A DNA stretch of 64,000 nt from contig CM075783.1 in assembly GCA_037974665.1 (NCBI GenBank), positions 44,601,318-44,665,317 of the forward strand. Reading direction: 5' to 3'. Position 1 is the stretch's first letter, and every line of letters begins with the position of its first letter. Positions 11,797-26,800 of this stretch are shown piece by piece. The notes under the pieces were generated by a model. That model did not search any database, had not been told where the DNA came from, and saw only the letters and a list, made by a program, of their open reading frames with translations. A program made the translations under genes and the position numbers. The DNA comes from Ehretia macrophylla. Its lineage: Eukaryota; Streptophyta; Magnoliopsida; Boraginales; Ehretiaceae.

Positions 11797-14700
11797 CTAT
11801 CCTGAACTCAAACGAGGGGGGCCTGCGCGATGAACAAGCACACCTTCATTACTTGTGGTCTTTTTTGCAGCAAGTTCTTCCAAACGCTTCCATGTAGCTT
11901 CTCGTCTTGCCTGAACCTCTTCTTCCTTTGCTTCATCTTCTTGAAACTTGAGCAAGCATTCCTTGAATAGCTCAGGATCAAGTTCATAGAAAATCTTGCG
12001 AACGTTTAGACTCAAACTATGGACAGCCTGATTCCAGTGCTTTCTAGCATTTCTCTCCAGTGCAGGGAAGATAATAGGCAGTATAACCTTGCGATTTTGC
12101 TTAATTAGGTTCTCGATGTGATCGTTGTTCCACAAGAATAACGCTCTTTCAGCCACCTATAGAGAAAACATGAATCAGTGGGAAAAATCATATTCAGTAA
12201 CTAACAAAATCCACAAATTTCACGACAGAAATGATGGTGAAAACGTGATCTACCACATCCAATCTTAATGGCAAAATCCAATCTGATTCATTAAAAAAAA
12301 CATCGTGAGACATAGTAATGCAGTTCGACTTCACTACATGACCAAAAGTCAATATTCAGGTGATCATGTTAGCACCATCAAGTCATTCACAGCTTTTGTC
12401 ATACCAGAGTCCTATTATTTAGTTCCGTTCATTTTTATAGTTTGTTATGTCACTTGATAATTATGTCCACAAGAAATTACTCGTGTGAAGCAATCGGCAA
12501 ATTAAATTGCATAAATTAGGGCCCATTTAGTTGTGGAGTTCATATTCTATTTTCCTTTTTTATTTAAAATGAATAGAGAATCACGTCAAAGACTCAATTG
12601 GAGAAACCCCGGCATCAGTTTCTCAAACTCAACGTAAGATTCTCTCTTCACTAAATGCAAATAAGATTCTCAAAATTATGACGGAAGCTAGAGGTCAAAG
12701 GCACATGGGGAATTAGCTTGCAGCAAGAATATTCATAAACCTTGTCAAGAAAGATAAAAGAGGAGAGAGGAAAGAGTGGAGATGAGGGTAACAGAAAGAT
12801 GCTACAGACTACTACCAGGTTAATGCTACTTGACAAATGCCACAAATTATCTTCAGCAGGACCTCCTGCAAACTGCTAAAGCAGTTGTGTAATCTCAAGG
12901 TTCCTAACCACCAAACACCCCCCCACCCCTTTCCTTTCTCTCTTTCCACCCAAAAGAATATCCACCAATATGTCATTCTAGTTAAATGTCCACAACTCTT
13001 AAGTCTTAGATATGTCTCCATTATCAGCTACGACACATCCCCACAAAGAAGCCTCTTGAAATGTCTACACCGTGATTGAACTGATATAACAGGAGTCCAT
13101 GGCAAATTCTACTCGTTAAATCACAACTAGAACTCTAATGAGAAAGTTGGAGGGAGGGGCGTGTTAACAGCTACTACATGTTATTGGTATTAGAGTGTAA
13201 TTAAGTGTGTCAAAATACCACCATCACTGCTCCATCATCTCAAAGATTAATCATCAATAAGGTGCTGGAACATGAAGCGAAACTGTAGGATGATTGTGTT
13301 CAAACCTACGTGGTTTTGGTGGTGAATGAGGTAAAGCAACGGCTATAGATTGCCTATGGTTGGCAAAGAATCAGATAGTGGCCAGGCAATTTATGCATCA
13401 AATAAGAGAGAGAGAGAGAGAGAGAGAGATTGCAAATAAGCCAACTAACAAGTTTTCATGTTTATTATCAGGGCGTGTCTTCACTCCTAGAGAACATCTT
13501 ACAAACGAGCAACCCAAGTATTTGATACAGAAATAAGAACCAATATTTTTCCTCCTCCCAGACCCAGTGTACCTCATCTTAGTAGTACAAGGTAAAATTA
13601 AGTGTTCAAATAAAAATGCATCTCCCTCACAGTTGGAAGTCGGAAAACCAATTACATCAAGCAGCAGCAGAGATGATCACAATGGCAAAAAGGAAGGAAA
13701 AAAATATATAATTTTTTTGGATGGGAAGTATCTACTGCAAGAAACTCATGGATTATTGAACACAATAACTCATACCTGAAAATGCAAGCTATTTAAGCAG
13801 CGAGCAATTTGCCGAAACAAAGGCACCATACAGCGTTGGAACTCCGGTAGCTGTGTTGCCTCTAAAACTTCTTCCAACTCACCAAGAAACATGACTTCCT
13901 TAGAGCTATTAGTAACCGGCCAATACTTCAATAATCCTCTGATCACAGTATCAGCAAGCTTGCAGTCTTTCTCAACGAATTGTGTAATACAATATGATAA
14001 CTGCTGGTGGTACATTGCTAAGCATTTTGGTTTATGCAGTGGGATTAATGTCCGAACAAGAAATAGTTTGTGTTCTTCTTTAAGTGGTAAAGCAAATCCA
14101 TTAATGATACTGCCCAAAATTTCTAGAAGCTCAGCAATTCCATTATGCTTTTCAGTCTCAAAGATAAAGCGGTAAAATATATTGTTGATAGCTTTCCGGA
14201 TGAATGGCCGATGGACCATAAATTTCCCATAAATGCGATGTAGGATGGTTTTCAGGTATTCCCTCTCCCTGGGATCTTCAGAATCAAAAAGATCAAGCAG
14301 CTTGAGAACAAAAGAGTGATCAATAAATCTTTTAGCAACTTTGGCATCAGTTTCAGGTGATGCAATGAATCTCAATAAGAATTCATAAACTATTTGCAAA
14401 TGCGGCCATGCAGGATCCATGGCAGGCTCCTCTTCTTCCAAATCAAAGGCTTCTAGAACCTTATTCTCTCGTGGTTGAGGAGTGAGTGCCCTAAACAAAT
14501 TCACAGATACCATCTTTATAACTTCTTGCATCACAGTTTCCGTGAATTTCACATTTGCAGAAGTCACGTATTCCACCAGCTCCAACAATGTTTGTCGCTT
14601 GATCTCCTTTTCTTTCAGGTTTTTTGTAAGATCAGCAAAGTGCAAGACAACACAACACATGTTCAGCTTCCTGATAAACAAGTGCTGCTTCTCAGAGTTA

Positions 14701-14975
14701 GGAACATCCCTGAAACTCGGCAATGCTTCATATGAAGCAGGAACTAAATCTCCATTCACCTTTACATCCCCATCACGAAGAAACTTGTCTCCTGAATTAT
14801 ATCCTGTACTTGAAACAGAATGAGGAGCTGAAATAACTGTATTAGTTGAACTCCGAACCTTTTTACTTCCTCCATCACCTTTCTTCGAATTAGTCGAAGA
14901 GCTTGATGTGGAGTTAGCACCTCCACCCGATTTTGACTGCTTTTTAGGAATCTTACCAAATATCTGCTTGATCAT
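11797..14975 (-). CDS. PP2A regulatory subunit B' (B56 family, theta/eta-like)
   Basis: Two exons, 13776-14975 and 11797-12156, joined in phase 0 (Gln|Val; donor GT at 13774-13775, acceptor AG at 12157-12158), give 519 residues. B' subunits choose substrates for the PP2A A/C core enzyme. Residues 1-75 are low-complexity Ser/Lys/Gly sequence; from about 85 on comes the B56 HEAT-like helical fold, with conserved strings such as [49 protein letters not shown] and [14 protein letters not shown]. The C-terminus is a charged coiled-coil-like helix ([20 protein letters not shown]) followed by a short variable tail. Almost the whole protein is in exon 1, as usual for plant B' genes. Length and N-terminus fit the Arabidopsis theta/eta/gamma group best; the exact paralogue is uncertain. 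Confidence 0.96.
13405..13429. repeat. (AG)n microsatellite in the PP2A B' intron
   Basis: About 12 AG dinucleotides, inside the single intron of the PP2A B' gene. Confidence 0.9.
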
Positions 14976-15790
14976 AGTTCACCTTATTCAACCAAACTCA
15001 ACCCTCAACAAACACCCGAAAGCCCGAAACAGACAACAAATTAATCAAAACACTAGCCAAATCCTATCAGAATCACCAAAAAGACTAAAACTCTGCCATT
15101 CTCAGCCAATTTTCGGCAGAAACACAAGTTCAAGATACACAATTAGCACCGAACACATACTTATGGAAACAAATTTATTGCTTTAGAAACTTCTTTAGAA
15201 GCTCAAACAAGCAATCATCATCTATATCCCCTCACTCTTTTCAATCAATTTTAGCAAAAGAACACCTCATTTCCATCAAGAAACAGCATCAATCAAAAGC
15301 ATAAGCATAAATAAACACCTCAGATAAAGAAACCCTTTCTTGAGCCACAGATCAAACAAGCTACTACAAGTCTCAATCAACACAAAAGAGAACAACAAAA
15401 CCCTAGTTCACCATCATGCTCTTGAACCAAAATCTTCACCTTTTTCACCAAAAAGCTTGAATCTTTTTGACTTAAAAGTCAAATAGTCACATGAAAAGTC
15501 ACTTTAAAACCACCGAAAAGAAAAATCAGCAAAATTTTTTCCAAATATTGAAAACTCAAAAACAGACCCCTTTTCCAACTATGCTTCTTACACTCACAAA
15601 TTACAGTTTTTTCACCATACCCTTTTGATTATTCACAAAAATAAATAATCCCACATGGGAATTTGACCAAAAAATATATATACTTATTCAAAAATGAAAC
15701 TGAAAATGAAAAAGATCAAAGCTTTATATACAAGAAGAGTTGGAAATGCTTACAGATGTTTGAAATTTGAAGGAAAAAAATGCTTTCTTG
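14976..15790 (-). promoter_or_regulatory. 5' leader and probable core promoter of the PP2A B' gene
   Basis: About 750 bases lie between the start codon and a good TATA box on the minus strand (TATATAAAG at about 15723-15731). The stretch is A- and C-rich on the plus strand, as expected of a long 5' UTR, and may hold a 5'-UTR intron. The transcription start is inferred only from the TATA box. Confidence 0.45.
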
Positions 15791-15799
15791 ATTGTTGAA

Positions 15800-17804
15800 A
15801 GCTTCAATTTTGTTCTTTTTTACTTTAATTTTTTTGAAGTTGGTTTTTGTTGACTGGGCAAATTTTGTGCAGTTTTTTTTCTATTTGTTGTTGTTCTTTA
15901 TGTGTGTGCTGTGATTAGTATTTTGTTACTCATGACACATTTGACAATGGAGAGAGTATGTAAGAAGAGGTCAATAAAGTACTTAAAAAACGACATCGTA
16001 ATGCTGTTTATATTATGGGTAAAATGTCCCGTGACGATTAGTTTTAATCAAATGGCCTAAATTCAAACACGATTTTTTTTAAAAAAATAAAAAAGAGTGA
16101 AGCATTAAACACGACATCGTAATGCTCTCTTGCCATGAAATTTTCTCTCTCTTTCTCTTTCTCTTTCTCTTTTTCTTTTTATCTTTTTATCTTTTATGGT
16201 TTTGGATGTGAAAATGATAGTCCTTTTCAGGAATACATTATTTAGGTGGTAATCTTTTATCGTATTGTTCGTATAAGATCTAATAAAAACTTAAAACCTG
16301 ATAAACTTTGAAACTATTGTGTAATTACATTTTATGTGATTAAGGGTTCAAATATCGTTTTTTAAATAAAAAACAATAAAATTTTGAAAATGTTTTTCAA
16401 TGGGTATCCAATTTATTCTCGTGCAATGATTTTCTCCTTTTTCAATTCTTAAAATCATACTAATGGAGCAAAGCAAATAACTTTTTTTTTCTTTAAATCT
16501 AGGTATATGTGCCAAAATATAGAGGTTATCTAACGAGTTATTTGTTTTTGTTTGATTGCCTAAAATCATACAACATAACTATCGAGATTGAAACTCATAA
16601 TCTCTCATATACACAACGAGTAATATTACTACTAGACCAAAACTCTAATGGCTATCTAATGATTTATTTAGCAATACAAGGTAATTTTTATTTAATCTTT
16701 TACGAGTAACCACATCTCTATTTTAGGGATAAACACATCTCAATTACTATAGATAATCCCCGTACTCACCCAAATTTGCGAACAAGATCAAACAAAAAGA
16801 GGTAGAAGAGAGACGAGAGATGAAATGACCTTTTAAAGTATTAATTAACTCGTAATGTTATAACATTATAAACAAAATTTACCAATCATAAATAATTGTT
16901 AATATTACTATAACAAAATAATACAAATAGTATATAATTGTTAAATTTTATTTAATAATATTATAAGACACCCAGTGTCCAAGAGAGGACATTAATTGAT
17001 AACCAATCCTAAACCTCGAAATGGCTGGAGTCTTTTTGCGGCACGTATGGGTACGTTAAAGTGTACGTGCGGCCCTACTTGGTTTATGGAAAAATGCAAA
17101 AAAGTTGCAGCTTCGATATGATTCTCAACTTTATCAACCTCTCACTTATGAGACCTTCCCGTAAATTCATTCCATGATAACTCCCACGAACCACAACTTT
17201 ATATGAAACTCTAGTGTGAACTAAAAAAACTCTTCAAAACGAGTGTCGAATTTGAGTGTCGATAGGCCACAAAAACTTTTCAAACCTGGAGTTGACCCCG
17301 TCCGGTTATAAGTGTGGGTGGGCCACATGTGTAGCTACACACACCTTGTGGCCTACCCTATGTTAAAGTCGGATGGTTTGAAGGACGTCCTGTGTGAATT
17401 GATGACCATCACAGATCGGTTCAGAAGGCAAAATAGGCAACATCATCTGTGAAATCAAATTAACCAGCTCATCTACAATTAATTGCAACTATACTGACAT
17501 ACAATGTTCAATTGACATTACAATGATGGCAAAATGTTTGGAGAGTGTAGTACAACGGAGAGTTGTATGATGTGTTTGTAAAGGATGAATTGCTCAAAAA
17601 ACATACATTTCGAGGATAATCAACACACGGTTCCTTTATCCCCTTTATCACCATCATTTTTTCACAAAAAGGGCTGTCTAATAAGTATCTTATATGTTTA
17701 AAAGGTCTCTGTTGATGCTAAAACTGCAGGATGGAACTGAAAAATCATCCTGCTCTATCTGTGTACGTTGCGCTTGAGGATTTCGGGGTGCGAATAAGGC
17801 AAGA
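15800..17804. other. Intergenic between PP2A B' and thimet oligopeptidase
   Basis: No gene seen. Contains a pyrimidine microsatellite (16141-16197) and a 16-base direct repeat, ACGACATCGTAATGCT, at about 15989 and 16109. The right part should be the 3' UTR of the minus-strand peptidase gene. Confidence 0.5.
16141..16197. repeat. CTTT-type pyrimidine microsatellite
   Basis: A run of CTCT and CTTT units grading into ATCTTTTT units, between the two divergent neighbours' flanks. Confidence 0.85.
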
Positions 17805-20800
17805 CTAGCTAAAATCTGTTCTGCTGATGAGAAAAGATTGTACTGATGGTTCTCTTCCGAGGAAATCTGATAGTATTTCACCAGGATCTTTTGCTCCTCC
17901 GGGAGCCAATACCTGCAACATGATGAAAATTGACGAATAAGATCTAACGAGAGCAGAAGTGAACCAATATCTGTTTTGAGAACGGAGAAGAGGGAATATA
18001 AAAGAATTTTTTTAAAAGCAGAATTATTCATTTTTGCCACCTGCTTGGAAAGAAGGACCGATTGATTCATCTAGCCGGGAAGACAGAAAGGACACATGCA
18101 ATAGTTATTTTATTTCTTGGTTACCTTATTCCTGAATTGCATGCCTGCATACTGGTTGAACAGATCATCACGAAACTTCAAGGCAAATATGTCAGCGGCA
18201 AAAACCTATCACCATTAATAAGCTCATCAGGAAGTGAACTAACGAAATGAGAAAGATCTTGTTTATCAATGTATCGCACTTTTCTGAAATATGTTATGCA
18301 ATTTTTCATGCAAAGAATACAGTTGCATCTAACTGATGTAACAAATGGCATATTTATGGAAATACCAAACTGTCATCAGTAGTAAGAGAAGTCCAATAAC
18401 AATGATTACGAAGCAGAAATTATGTTCAAAAGTTAATTCAAGCTACAGCAATATGGATCATAAAAGGTGATTCAGACCTCACTCCAAATGCGACTGTAGC
18501 ACGTAGCTTCATAACCAATAGCACTGCGGGGAAAACATGAAGCTGGATTGGTTCCATCTAACATAGGCAAACCTAACATTATCTGTGGAGAAGATGCACG
18601 CCATAAGCATATAAAGTATAAGTTTACCTTTGTCACTTTGTATATGATAAACAAATTATACCTTTGGATGAAGATGCTTGAATAATCCCAACATGTCGAC
18701 ATTCTCTGTGGAATGTATTATCTGATCGAAAAGGCCTGAAACACGAGTTCACATGGCTTCACAAATGGTAGTAACAAGCAATAAGGCTATCTGCTTCACA
18801 TAATTTTTCCATGCCAACACTGCTGTGACTATGTTATTCTTTTTCTTATAGAGAAGTCTAAATATTAATTCGTGGTCGTTATCTCTACAGAACTCTACGC
18901 TTGCTAAGAGTTCTCTCTCTATATATATTTACTGAAGACAGAATTCAGGCTTGTAACTCTGAAATTTAGCTTTTCAGGTCGAAGTTTATAGATCCCAAAT
19001 GTCAACATATATTGTGTGGTTCACAAATGTTGGAATAAACTCCTAATTTAGCTGAATGTATAGTGGTCAAACATAATTTCGTTACGTTTCTGCTTCAAAG
19101 AAAAAGAATTACATAGTCACAAGAGTGGTGCAGAATATTATGGAACCGTCCCAATAATTAACCTTTAGAAGACATATATCAGGAAAGGATAATTGACAGA
19201 CCTTGAGTCCAGGTATATCAAGAACAAGATATTATAAATATACCACAAAAATAAGAGTTGAAAATTGTTAACCTACATACGTTTGGTTGCATTGCAGTCA
19301 ATACTAGGGAGAAGAGAATATATTTGTCACAGGAGATAGTTAGACTTACAATAAAGAATTTCTTGTTTCAATTTCAGTGCCCAGCACGAACATCGCCACC
19401 TCTTAAGGGATTTACATATCTCATCACTGATAGGCGTTGTAATATCCTATGGATCAAAAGATACCAAATGAAACAATCAAAGATCAGGATAATAATATGC
19501 ATTTAACATTTCTTCAATGAAACTTGTATGCTTTTGTAGTCTAGGTTATGGACATGGTTTGATGGATGCATTTAAAGGCCGAATATCAGGCTTCAGTACA
19601 TACATATAAAATTCATGTCGTTCAACAGTACAGACAACGTGAAAGCAGACAGGCAGAGGAAGCAAACTCCTACAGATTCATAAAGTGCTCTGAAGTACAT
19701 CACAACACTTCTCAAACAAATAAAATAATCCCTCTCTTCTAACTTAAGCTTTTAAATGGAAGTCTTGCCACTATCACCCTTTTAAAAAAATTATTTCCAC
19801 GTGCAAGTCTGAATCAAAAGAATCTCGCTTGCAAGTGAGGAGGCATGTTGGAGGGCAAGAAACCAATAAAATTTCTCTTGTAACAGTTTAAGTTTTTTTA
19901 GATGAGGAAGTTATTTAACAGTAGGGAACGTTGCAAGTTCGTAAGGAAGACAGGGTGGTAAAAGTGTATTTGTCCAAGGAACAGAAAGGGACAAGTATTG
20001 GCAGTATGTATTACCTGATGGAAACCAGAGATCAGTTTCAGAGAGAGGCTCTCGTAACACCTAGGCACAAGATAGTTTAAAATTTAAACAACGTTAGTTA
20101 ATAAGATTAAAGGGCTTAAATAAGTAAAGGATTTTTAAACCTGTACCAGTTCTCAAACAGATGGCCTGGAATCTCCACAAAGTCAGGATCTAGGCGAAGC
20201 CCAGAAAATCTTGTAAGTGATGCGCGGTTGCAAACATGATGGATCTACAAAATCCAAATAACTTCCATCCAATTATGCAGCTTTGAAATAAGCACAGAAA
20301 ATCAAACAATACTTGTGGATTATAAATGGGAAGTCCAACCTAGCACCGGTTTAAAGAATAAGAAAATAATGTTTCAAATAATGATGCAGCTTTTTGCCTC
20401 ATAATGGGTTATTTACCTTTTCAAGAATATGGACATTTATTTTCATAAGTGGAAGGATACAAGATCTGAAACTTACGTTCTGAATCCAAATGCATGAAGA
20501 GATTAAGGTGTGAAATCATTCTACCATAGTTGTGCAAGACCATGATGTGCTCAATTATCTCGTGACAAGGATAAAGTCCATAAAATTAGAATACTTCAGT
20601 TACTACCTTAAAAGCCCGAAAAAAACAAAGAGCTATCTGACTACGGGAAGAAGCATTGCAACAGCTCTAGTGAAAATCTAACTTGCAATGATGCTTCATG
20701 AAAATTAATCATCACTAACTGAAAATTCTGTTTGAAATACTAGAAATGAAAAATAAGTCAAAACTAAACAAAGTTTCACTGCTTAGCAAGATGGTGGATG

Positions 20801-23800
20801 ACTTTCATTAACAATACAGGAATTTAGAAAATCTGAAAGCATTTTGGCCACCGAACAAACACAGTTATGCAGCCTATATTCCCTCTATTGATGAACACAG
20901 TACATGACACAGTAGAACATATTGCAATCTACACCAGTGGTAACAAGAGAGATAAGTTGGACTCAAGCTATGAAATTTATTAAAGCCTGCTTAATCATTA
21001 AAAGAAAAATGATACCACGTGACCGAACTCATGGAAAAGATTGACCACTTCAGAAAATCTCAATAACCCAGGACGGCCATTAAGTTCCTTGTCAATTTGT
21101 GAGACAAGTAACGCCACAGGAACCTGGACATGGAAAACAGACAATATCCGGATAAGAACATTCAGCCAAAAGTTGCATGCATCTATTACTTATCAACAGA
21201 AAATAGAAACATGAGAATTTGCATATAGTACATGTACATGTAAAAAATAAATAAATAAATAAAAATAAAAATAAAGATCTTAAAAACTAATTATACAAAG
21301 CTATCAATTCTCGATAGGCTCTTTTTCTGTTTTTAATTTTTTTGTCTTTTGGGGGGTCCAGATTATAGAATTCTGGAATATGTCCTAAAAAGCAAGTGGC
21401 AAATCCCATCATGGAATTTTAACTCATAAATTTCAAACTCAGCTTAAGATGAAACATATAAACTCCAAATGAAATCCAAGACAACCATCAATCATGTGCA
21501 ATATTCACCTGTCTTGCGCCGTTATGCAAAGAATTATTTTGAAGAGCCACAACACAGGTATGAGCATACTTTCCTTCCCTGGTTACAATCCAACGAGACT
21601 TCAACTTTACTCCAACCCAGTCAATAAATAAGAGAACTATGACCAAGCAAGGTAATGAGGAAAATCAAACCTGGAGTACAAATCGAAGTAGAAATGGCCC
21701 AGGAGGTCACCAGAATTTAAGTCATATACAGAAAAGAGCTGCACATCAGTATGCCAAACCTCAACATCTGCAACTTCCTCGAATCTTAGACCTGCATTAA
21801 GCCAAGAATATCAAGCTCATTATACTTCGTACTTCCTAAATACAATGTCTAAGTGTAATTTAGCACAGAAGTTTTAAGATCACAGGACCTATGGCAGAAG
21901 TAAGATCTACTTTTTATTAATTTTTTACAGAAGTAAATAAAATGGATACCAACTAGCTTTGTACTTTATACTTATTCAGAAGTGAATAACAGCAAATGTA
22001 TCATTATATTAATACCTAATAATATAATTTGTTTAGAAAGTTGGTCCTCTTGCAAGACAGTCCAAAATAGAGAAAAAGAGAGTCATTTCCAGAAAAGGAG
22101 CATCATATGAGACAAATATTTTAACGAACCATGCTGCAGAAATGCATTACATAATTACCAAACAGGTCTTGGAATATTTTGAAAATCCCTGGCAAAACCA
22201 AATTCACCGGAAAGTACTCTTTGACAACTCCAAAATCCAGATTAAACTCTTGTTCTCTGACCCTCTTCGCATAAAAAGGTAGATCCTCAATTCCAAAGGG
22301 AGATTCTCCCTCCTCTTTCTTCTGAATCATAAGATATCAAGAATTGTGAGGAGATAACATCTAAAGAAACAGCATAGATCAAGCACAACCTAAACATCAA
22401 CTCTTCTAGTGTAGAAAATTTAAGGAGAATTCATTCATATACAGACTGAACCCAACCTTCAATTCTTTTAATGTAGCAAGTTCCTTGGAGGCAAAATCAG
22501 TTAGGCTGGCAGAGAGTTCCTCCAAGAACTCAAACACCTAGCATTGCAACAAAGTGCTCATCAGGAATAATGATAGTGATAAAACCAACATAAGAACATA
22601 CAGAATTTATCAATGGAAAGCTGACGGGACAAGAACACAGTAGTTCATAAATTTAACATATGAGTTTAGATATTACTGAGGTCGTTAGATACATCAGACG
22701 GGAAAAGTAATGATCTCCAACATCTCATGATAGATGTCTAAAATGTATATTTCCATATATATATATGTCAATGGTGACTGATCAGTTTTCCCCAAAAGAG
22801 CTCAATCAGAAAAGATAAATGCATTCATGGGAGTTGAAAATATAACTTGCATCGGACAAATATCCAACAGAATTAATCAGTAAGACCAAATGTAGTATAA
22901 AATTATGATAAAAGAAAACGACATAATCTTGCACAGACCTTTGAAGATGATTTCGACATTCTAAGATCGACGGTATAGTCAGCAAAAGTTGCATAGCCAA
23001 GTAACCTGGAAAGTTTATGCCGTAGTTGGATCTGGAATTTTAACAAGAGTCGACAAATGCACAAAGTCATGAACAATTACCTCATGAAAGTCAAAGACGT
23101 AAATGATAATGCCTCGCAAAATAAACAACATATTTTTGTCATTCAAAATTTGTTTGCTCCTTCATAAGCTTTGATGAAACCGAGTACAATCAAATGTGAA
23201 AATCCATTAACTTTCAAAACTTAATGGTGTCAAAGAAACTTATTATACTTTCGACCTCAAAAGAAAAAGAACAATGGAAACAAAACTCTATTAAATTGTC
23301 CAACTTTTTGATTGAGGTGAAAATAACTACATATAGTAGAGAAATACATAAAACTGAACAAACAAGCCAAATGTTTCTGGTTAGGTGCCCATAATTAGTT
23401 ATCTGAGAGATATATCAATTGTATTTGAGGGGAAAACAAAACAAAGAAAAACAATGTTCTGAAAGTTAAGAGAACAGTAAAACTGTTCATGAAATGCCCT
23501 TTTCTTTTTTTCTCTTTTGTATGGTAAGTAGAAGTTTTAGGTTTGAACCAAATCCCTCTGGAAAAATTATACATGATCCAAATTGCTATATGTGAAGGCA
23601 GCAGCACACACATGCAAATTCTATTAGATAATACACATACAAACACACACATACACACACACACATATAAAGGTAAATGTAGGAAATCGTGAAATATATG
23701 TTGCTTTACTCTTCCTTACCAGCTTTTCTAGGACAGAAAGATTGGCTTCACATCTCCGTCCATAAGCCACAGCCACAGCTCTTCTGGTTGATCCTACCTT

Positions 23801-26800
23801 CACAGACAAACAAACTTGAGAAGCACAGAAACATACTCCATGGTGCATCACTAACAAATATGTATCAACACCATTTCACAAAAAGAAAGTACTGAAGTTC
23901 AGCATGATGCCAGAGTTTCATAAATTTACCTTACAGAGCTCAAGAATGGGTGATACATGATGGCTTTTTAGCATGACTCTGAATTTTCCATTTTCAGCTT
24001 TATCTAAGTTCTGATAGAAGAAGGAAACAGACAAATGTTAGAAAATCTCATATACAGCAATAGTTGGCGAATTAAAGGAACACATGTATGCATTTCAGCA
24101 AAAGAAAGATATTGTACCACCGAAACTTGAAACATCGGATTCTTTGTGCCATGCACCAATATAATTATTGTATGCTAGGCAAACTCTCAGTTATCTAACA
24201 TAAAGGAAGACAGGAAGGTAGCTCCTTATACAATTACAGAAAATCTCTAATCAAGTCAGATGGGGTGGCAAGGCAGACTTAGAGGTACTTGCCTCGAGAA
24301 ACTCCGGTGGCAACCCAAGTAGCTCTGTCTCGCTGCATAGAAGGAATGTGCTGTCTTCGTTCATATTCCTGATGTATCGCATACTTAGTTCATCTATTTG
24401 ACTCCTCAAGCGTTGTAACTCATCCCTTTTGGTTGTGGTTAGATTTAATCCATTCCGCTCAAAGTCTCGAACCTGTCACTGAGTATTAAGAATCAATATT
24501 CCAACTAGGAAAGCAACTTAAACAACTAGAAAGACCTGAGTCAAGTGCAAACAGCAGAGAGAGGATGTGTGCTTTCTTTGTTGGTTCATGTCTTGTAGGG
24601 GGATATCGGGGTTTTTGTGAGTGTTGGAATGTGTGTGTCTATGTAAGAAAGCATGAGAGAGAGAAACTTTCTAGACAAATTTATGCATGCATGAACTTCT
24701 ACAGTTTCAACAGTTACTTCAAAAAGTTACAAATTTGAAAATGGAACCATAGAGTAAACAAATCTTATTTACCACAACTTGAAAGTAAACTTTAAAAACC
24801 TAAACTTGCTCAAAACTGAATGAAAGTTCAAATTAAATTAAACTAACCGAAATGCAAAAGCAGAACTAGAGACCAAACCAAACTATTCTAGATAATCATG
24901 TAAGAAAAGTAACTAATCAGCTCCTACTCACCGGCTATAAACAAATTGTTTGCAGAAACTAAAATCAGATAACTAGGAAATTAGATCTTAATTGCGTACC
25001 AGGATCTGAGTAAAGCATTTAGCTTCAGCACTCATTTTCTCGCCCCACCCTGCAAAAGCTTTGACAACTCGATACACATCTTCCCGCTTACTACAAAGCT
25101 TGCATGAAAAAAAGACAATTTAAAAATCCTGCTAATGAACAATAGAAACACTCATTACTAAGATTGAGGTTGATTGATAAAAAAATTATTTACTCTCACT
25201 GGAAGGTATAAATGATGTCCAAGGGACTATTATTAGCTAGCCAAAAACCAATGTGCTTGCTAATTGATGACTTAATATGGGTTCTCCAATGTGTCATTTT
25301 CTAACTCTGATAATCGAATACTTCTTCTCCTTTTGCCCCATCATTGGAGACTTTGGAGTCATCCAAAGTTAGCAGAGAATCAACATGATGCGATTCAAAC
25401 TTGATGCTGAGCAGATCCTCTTTATAATGAAGTAAAAATGAATTAATTAAAAAGGTGCAACCTGCAAACTGAAACATGAGCATCTATTCTTCGCTCTGCT
25501 TCAGCACTTGCTTTTCGCACATCTTCAGAAGTGGATACCATTTTTGGGAAAACACAAGACTGTATCAGAGGGAATTGCAGTGCTTCCAGCTCAGCCAGTG
25601 GTAGTATCACATTCCCATAGGTGACCTGCAAATTGTTATCACAAAACAATAGGAAGCACTAACTAAATGAGCTTAAAGGATAGGATAAACAACTACGAGT
25701 GGCATATCTGACAACACAAGAGACACGAAGGAAAATTGATTGCTCAACCACAATAAAATACGAAGGTTCCTCACTGAAACTGTTTCACATAAGCACGTAC
25801 AGTTTACAAGGCATTGCAACACGGCTAGTATACACACAGGCATACAAGAACACACGCACAGCTACATGTAACTTTTGATCTGAATCAGGGTTTTGAGGTC
25901 AAAGCTTGAATAAGTCAATTTCAGTACATAGAGTGCCCCAAGGGCTCTTCAACGTGAACACCCTCATTACACTGCTCAATATGCACCAACATTCTCAGAG
26001 AATACACAGAATTTGGCATATTTCATAACTTAAGTGCTACTTTAAACTCAACTTAATGCAGAATTTAAGTGCTTCTTTAAATTCAATATGCAGAATTTGG
26101 CATACTTCATGGCCTAACTGCTACTATAAATTCAATTCCAATAGCAACCAAACTGTATCTCATTAAAAAAGAAAACAAAAACGAACCAGTGATCATCGGT
26201 ATCTTCTTTTCTTCATGATCATACCAGAAAGAATAATATGCTTGATGACTACTTGCATATACTAAGAATAATATGCCAGAAAAGTGAAACGCTTTTTCTG
26301 TTAAAATAGGTGTTTCAATTCCTTTTTTACACTTTGGGGTTCGGGGATCAAAAATTTGAGAGCATTCCACTAGGTATCAGGTTCGGATTTGGTAAAAGGA
26401 TTACAAACCCGCAAGGTTTCAAGTTTGCATTTGATAAAGAAAAAATATAATCGCGTTCGAGTGCAGCTATCCATATTTTCCCCGTATCCAGCCCGCTACC
26501 AATGCTACTAAGAAGTAAAACCCCAACTAAACATTAATGCACTAAGATATATACATTGTCCAGTAGCATTACAAAACACAGTGAATCATTAAGGCATTCT
26601 AGTTTTGAAAAAAAAAGAAAATTAATGTGTTCTAGTATCATATACTATCCCACATATAAATCACTATGCATAATTAGCAGATAAATTTGAAAAATAAAAT
26701 AAAAGGGAAAAACATACTTTTGTTAAATATAAATATAGTACCTTATCAAGAGGAACTGAAGCTACTGCATCGTAAACTTGCTTTGATTTCGCAATTATAT

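Noticed and set aside
17690-17912. Long open frame across the last peptidase exon with a Gln- and Ser-rich end
   Set aside because: The frame set by exon 19 reads VLAPGGAKDPGEILSDFLGR, as in other M3 peptidases, and stops at 17805; the longer frame is a shadow.
23395-23664. Cys/Val-rich frame (and similar frames at 46503-46986)
   Set aside because: Produced by CA/TG microsatellites in introns.
24287-24288. GT donor just after carboxylesterase-like GAGGCA in peptidase exon 5
   Set aside because: Using it shifts the frame into a stop within a few codons; the GC donor at 24291-24292 keeps the frame.
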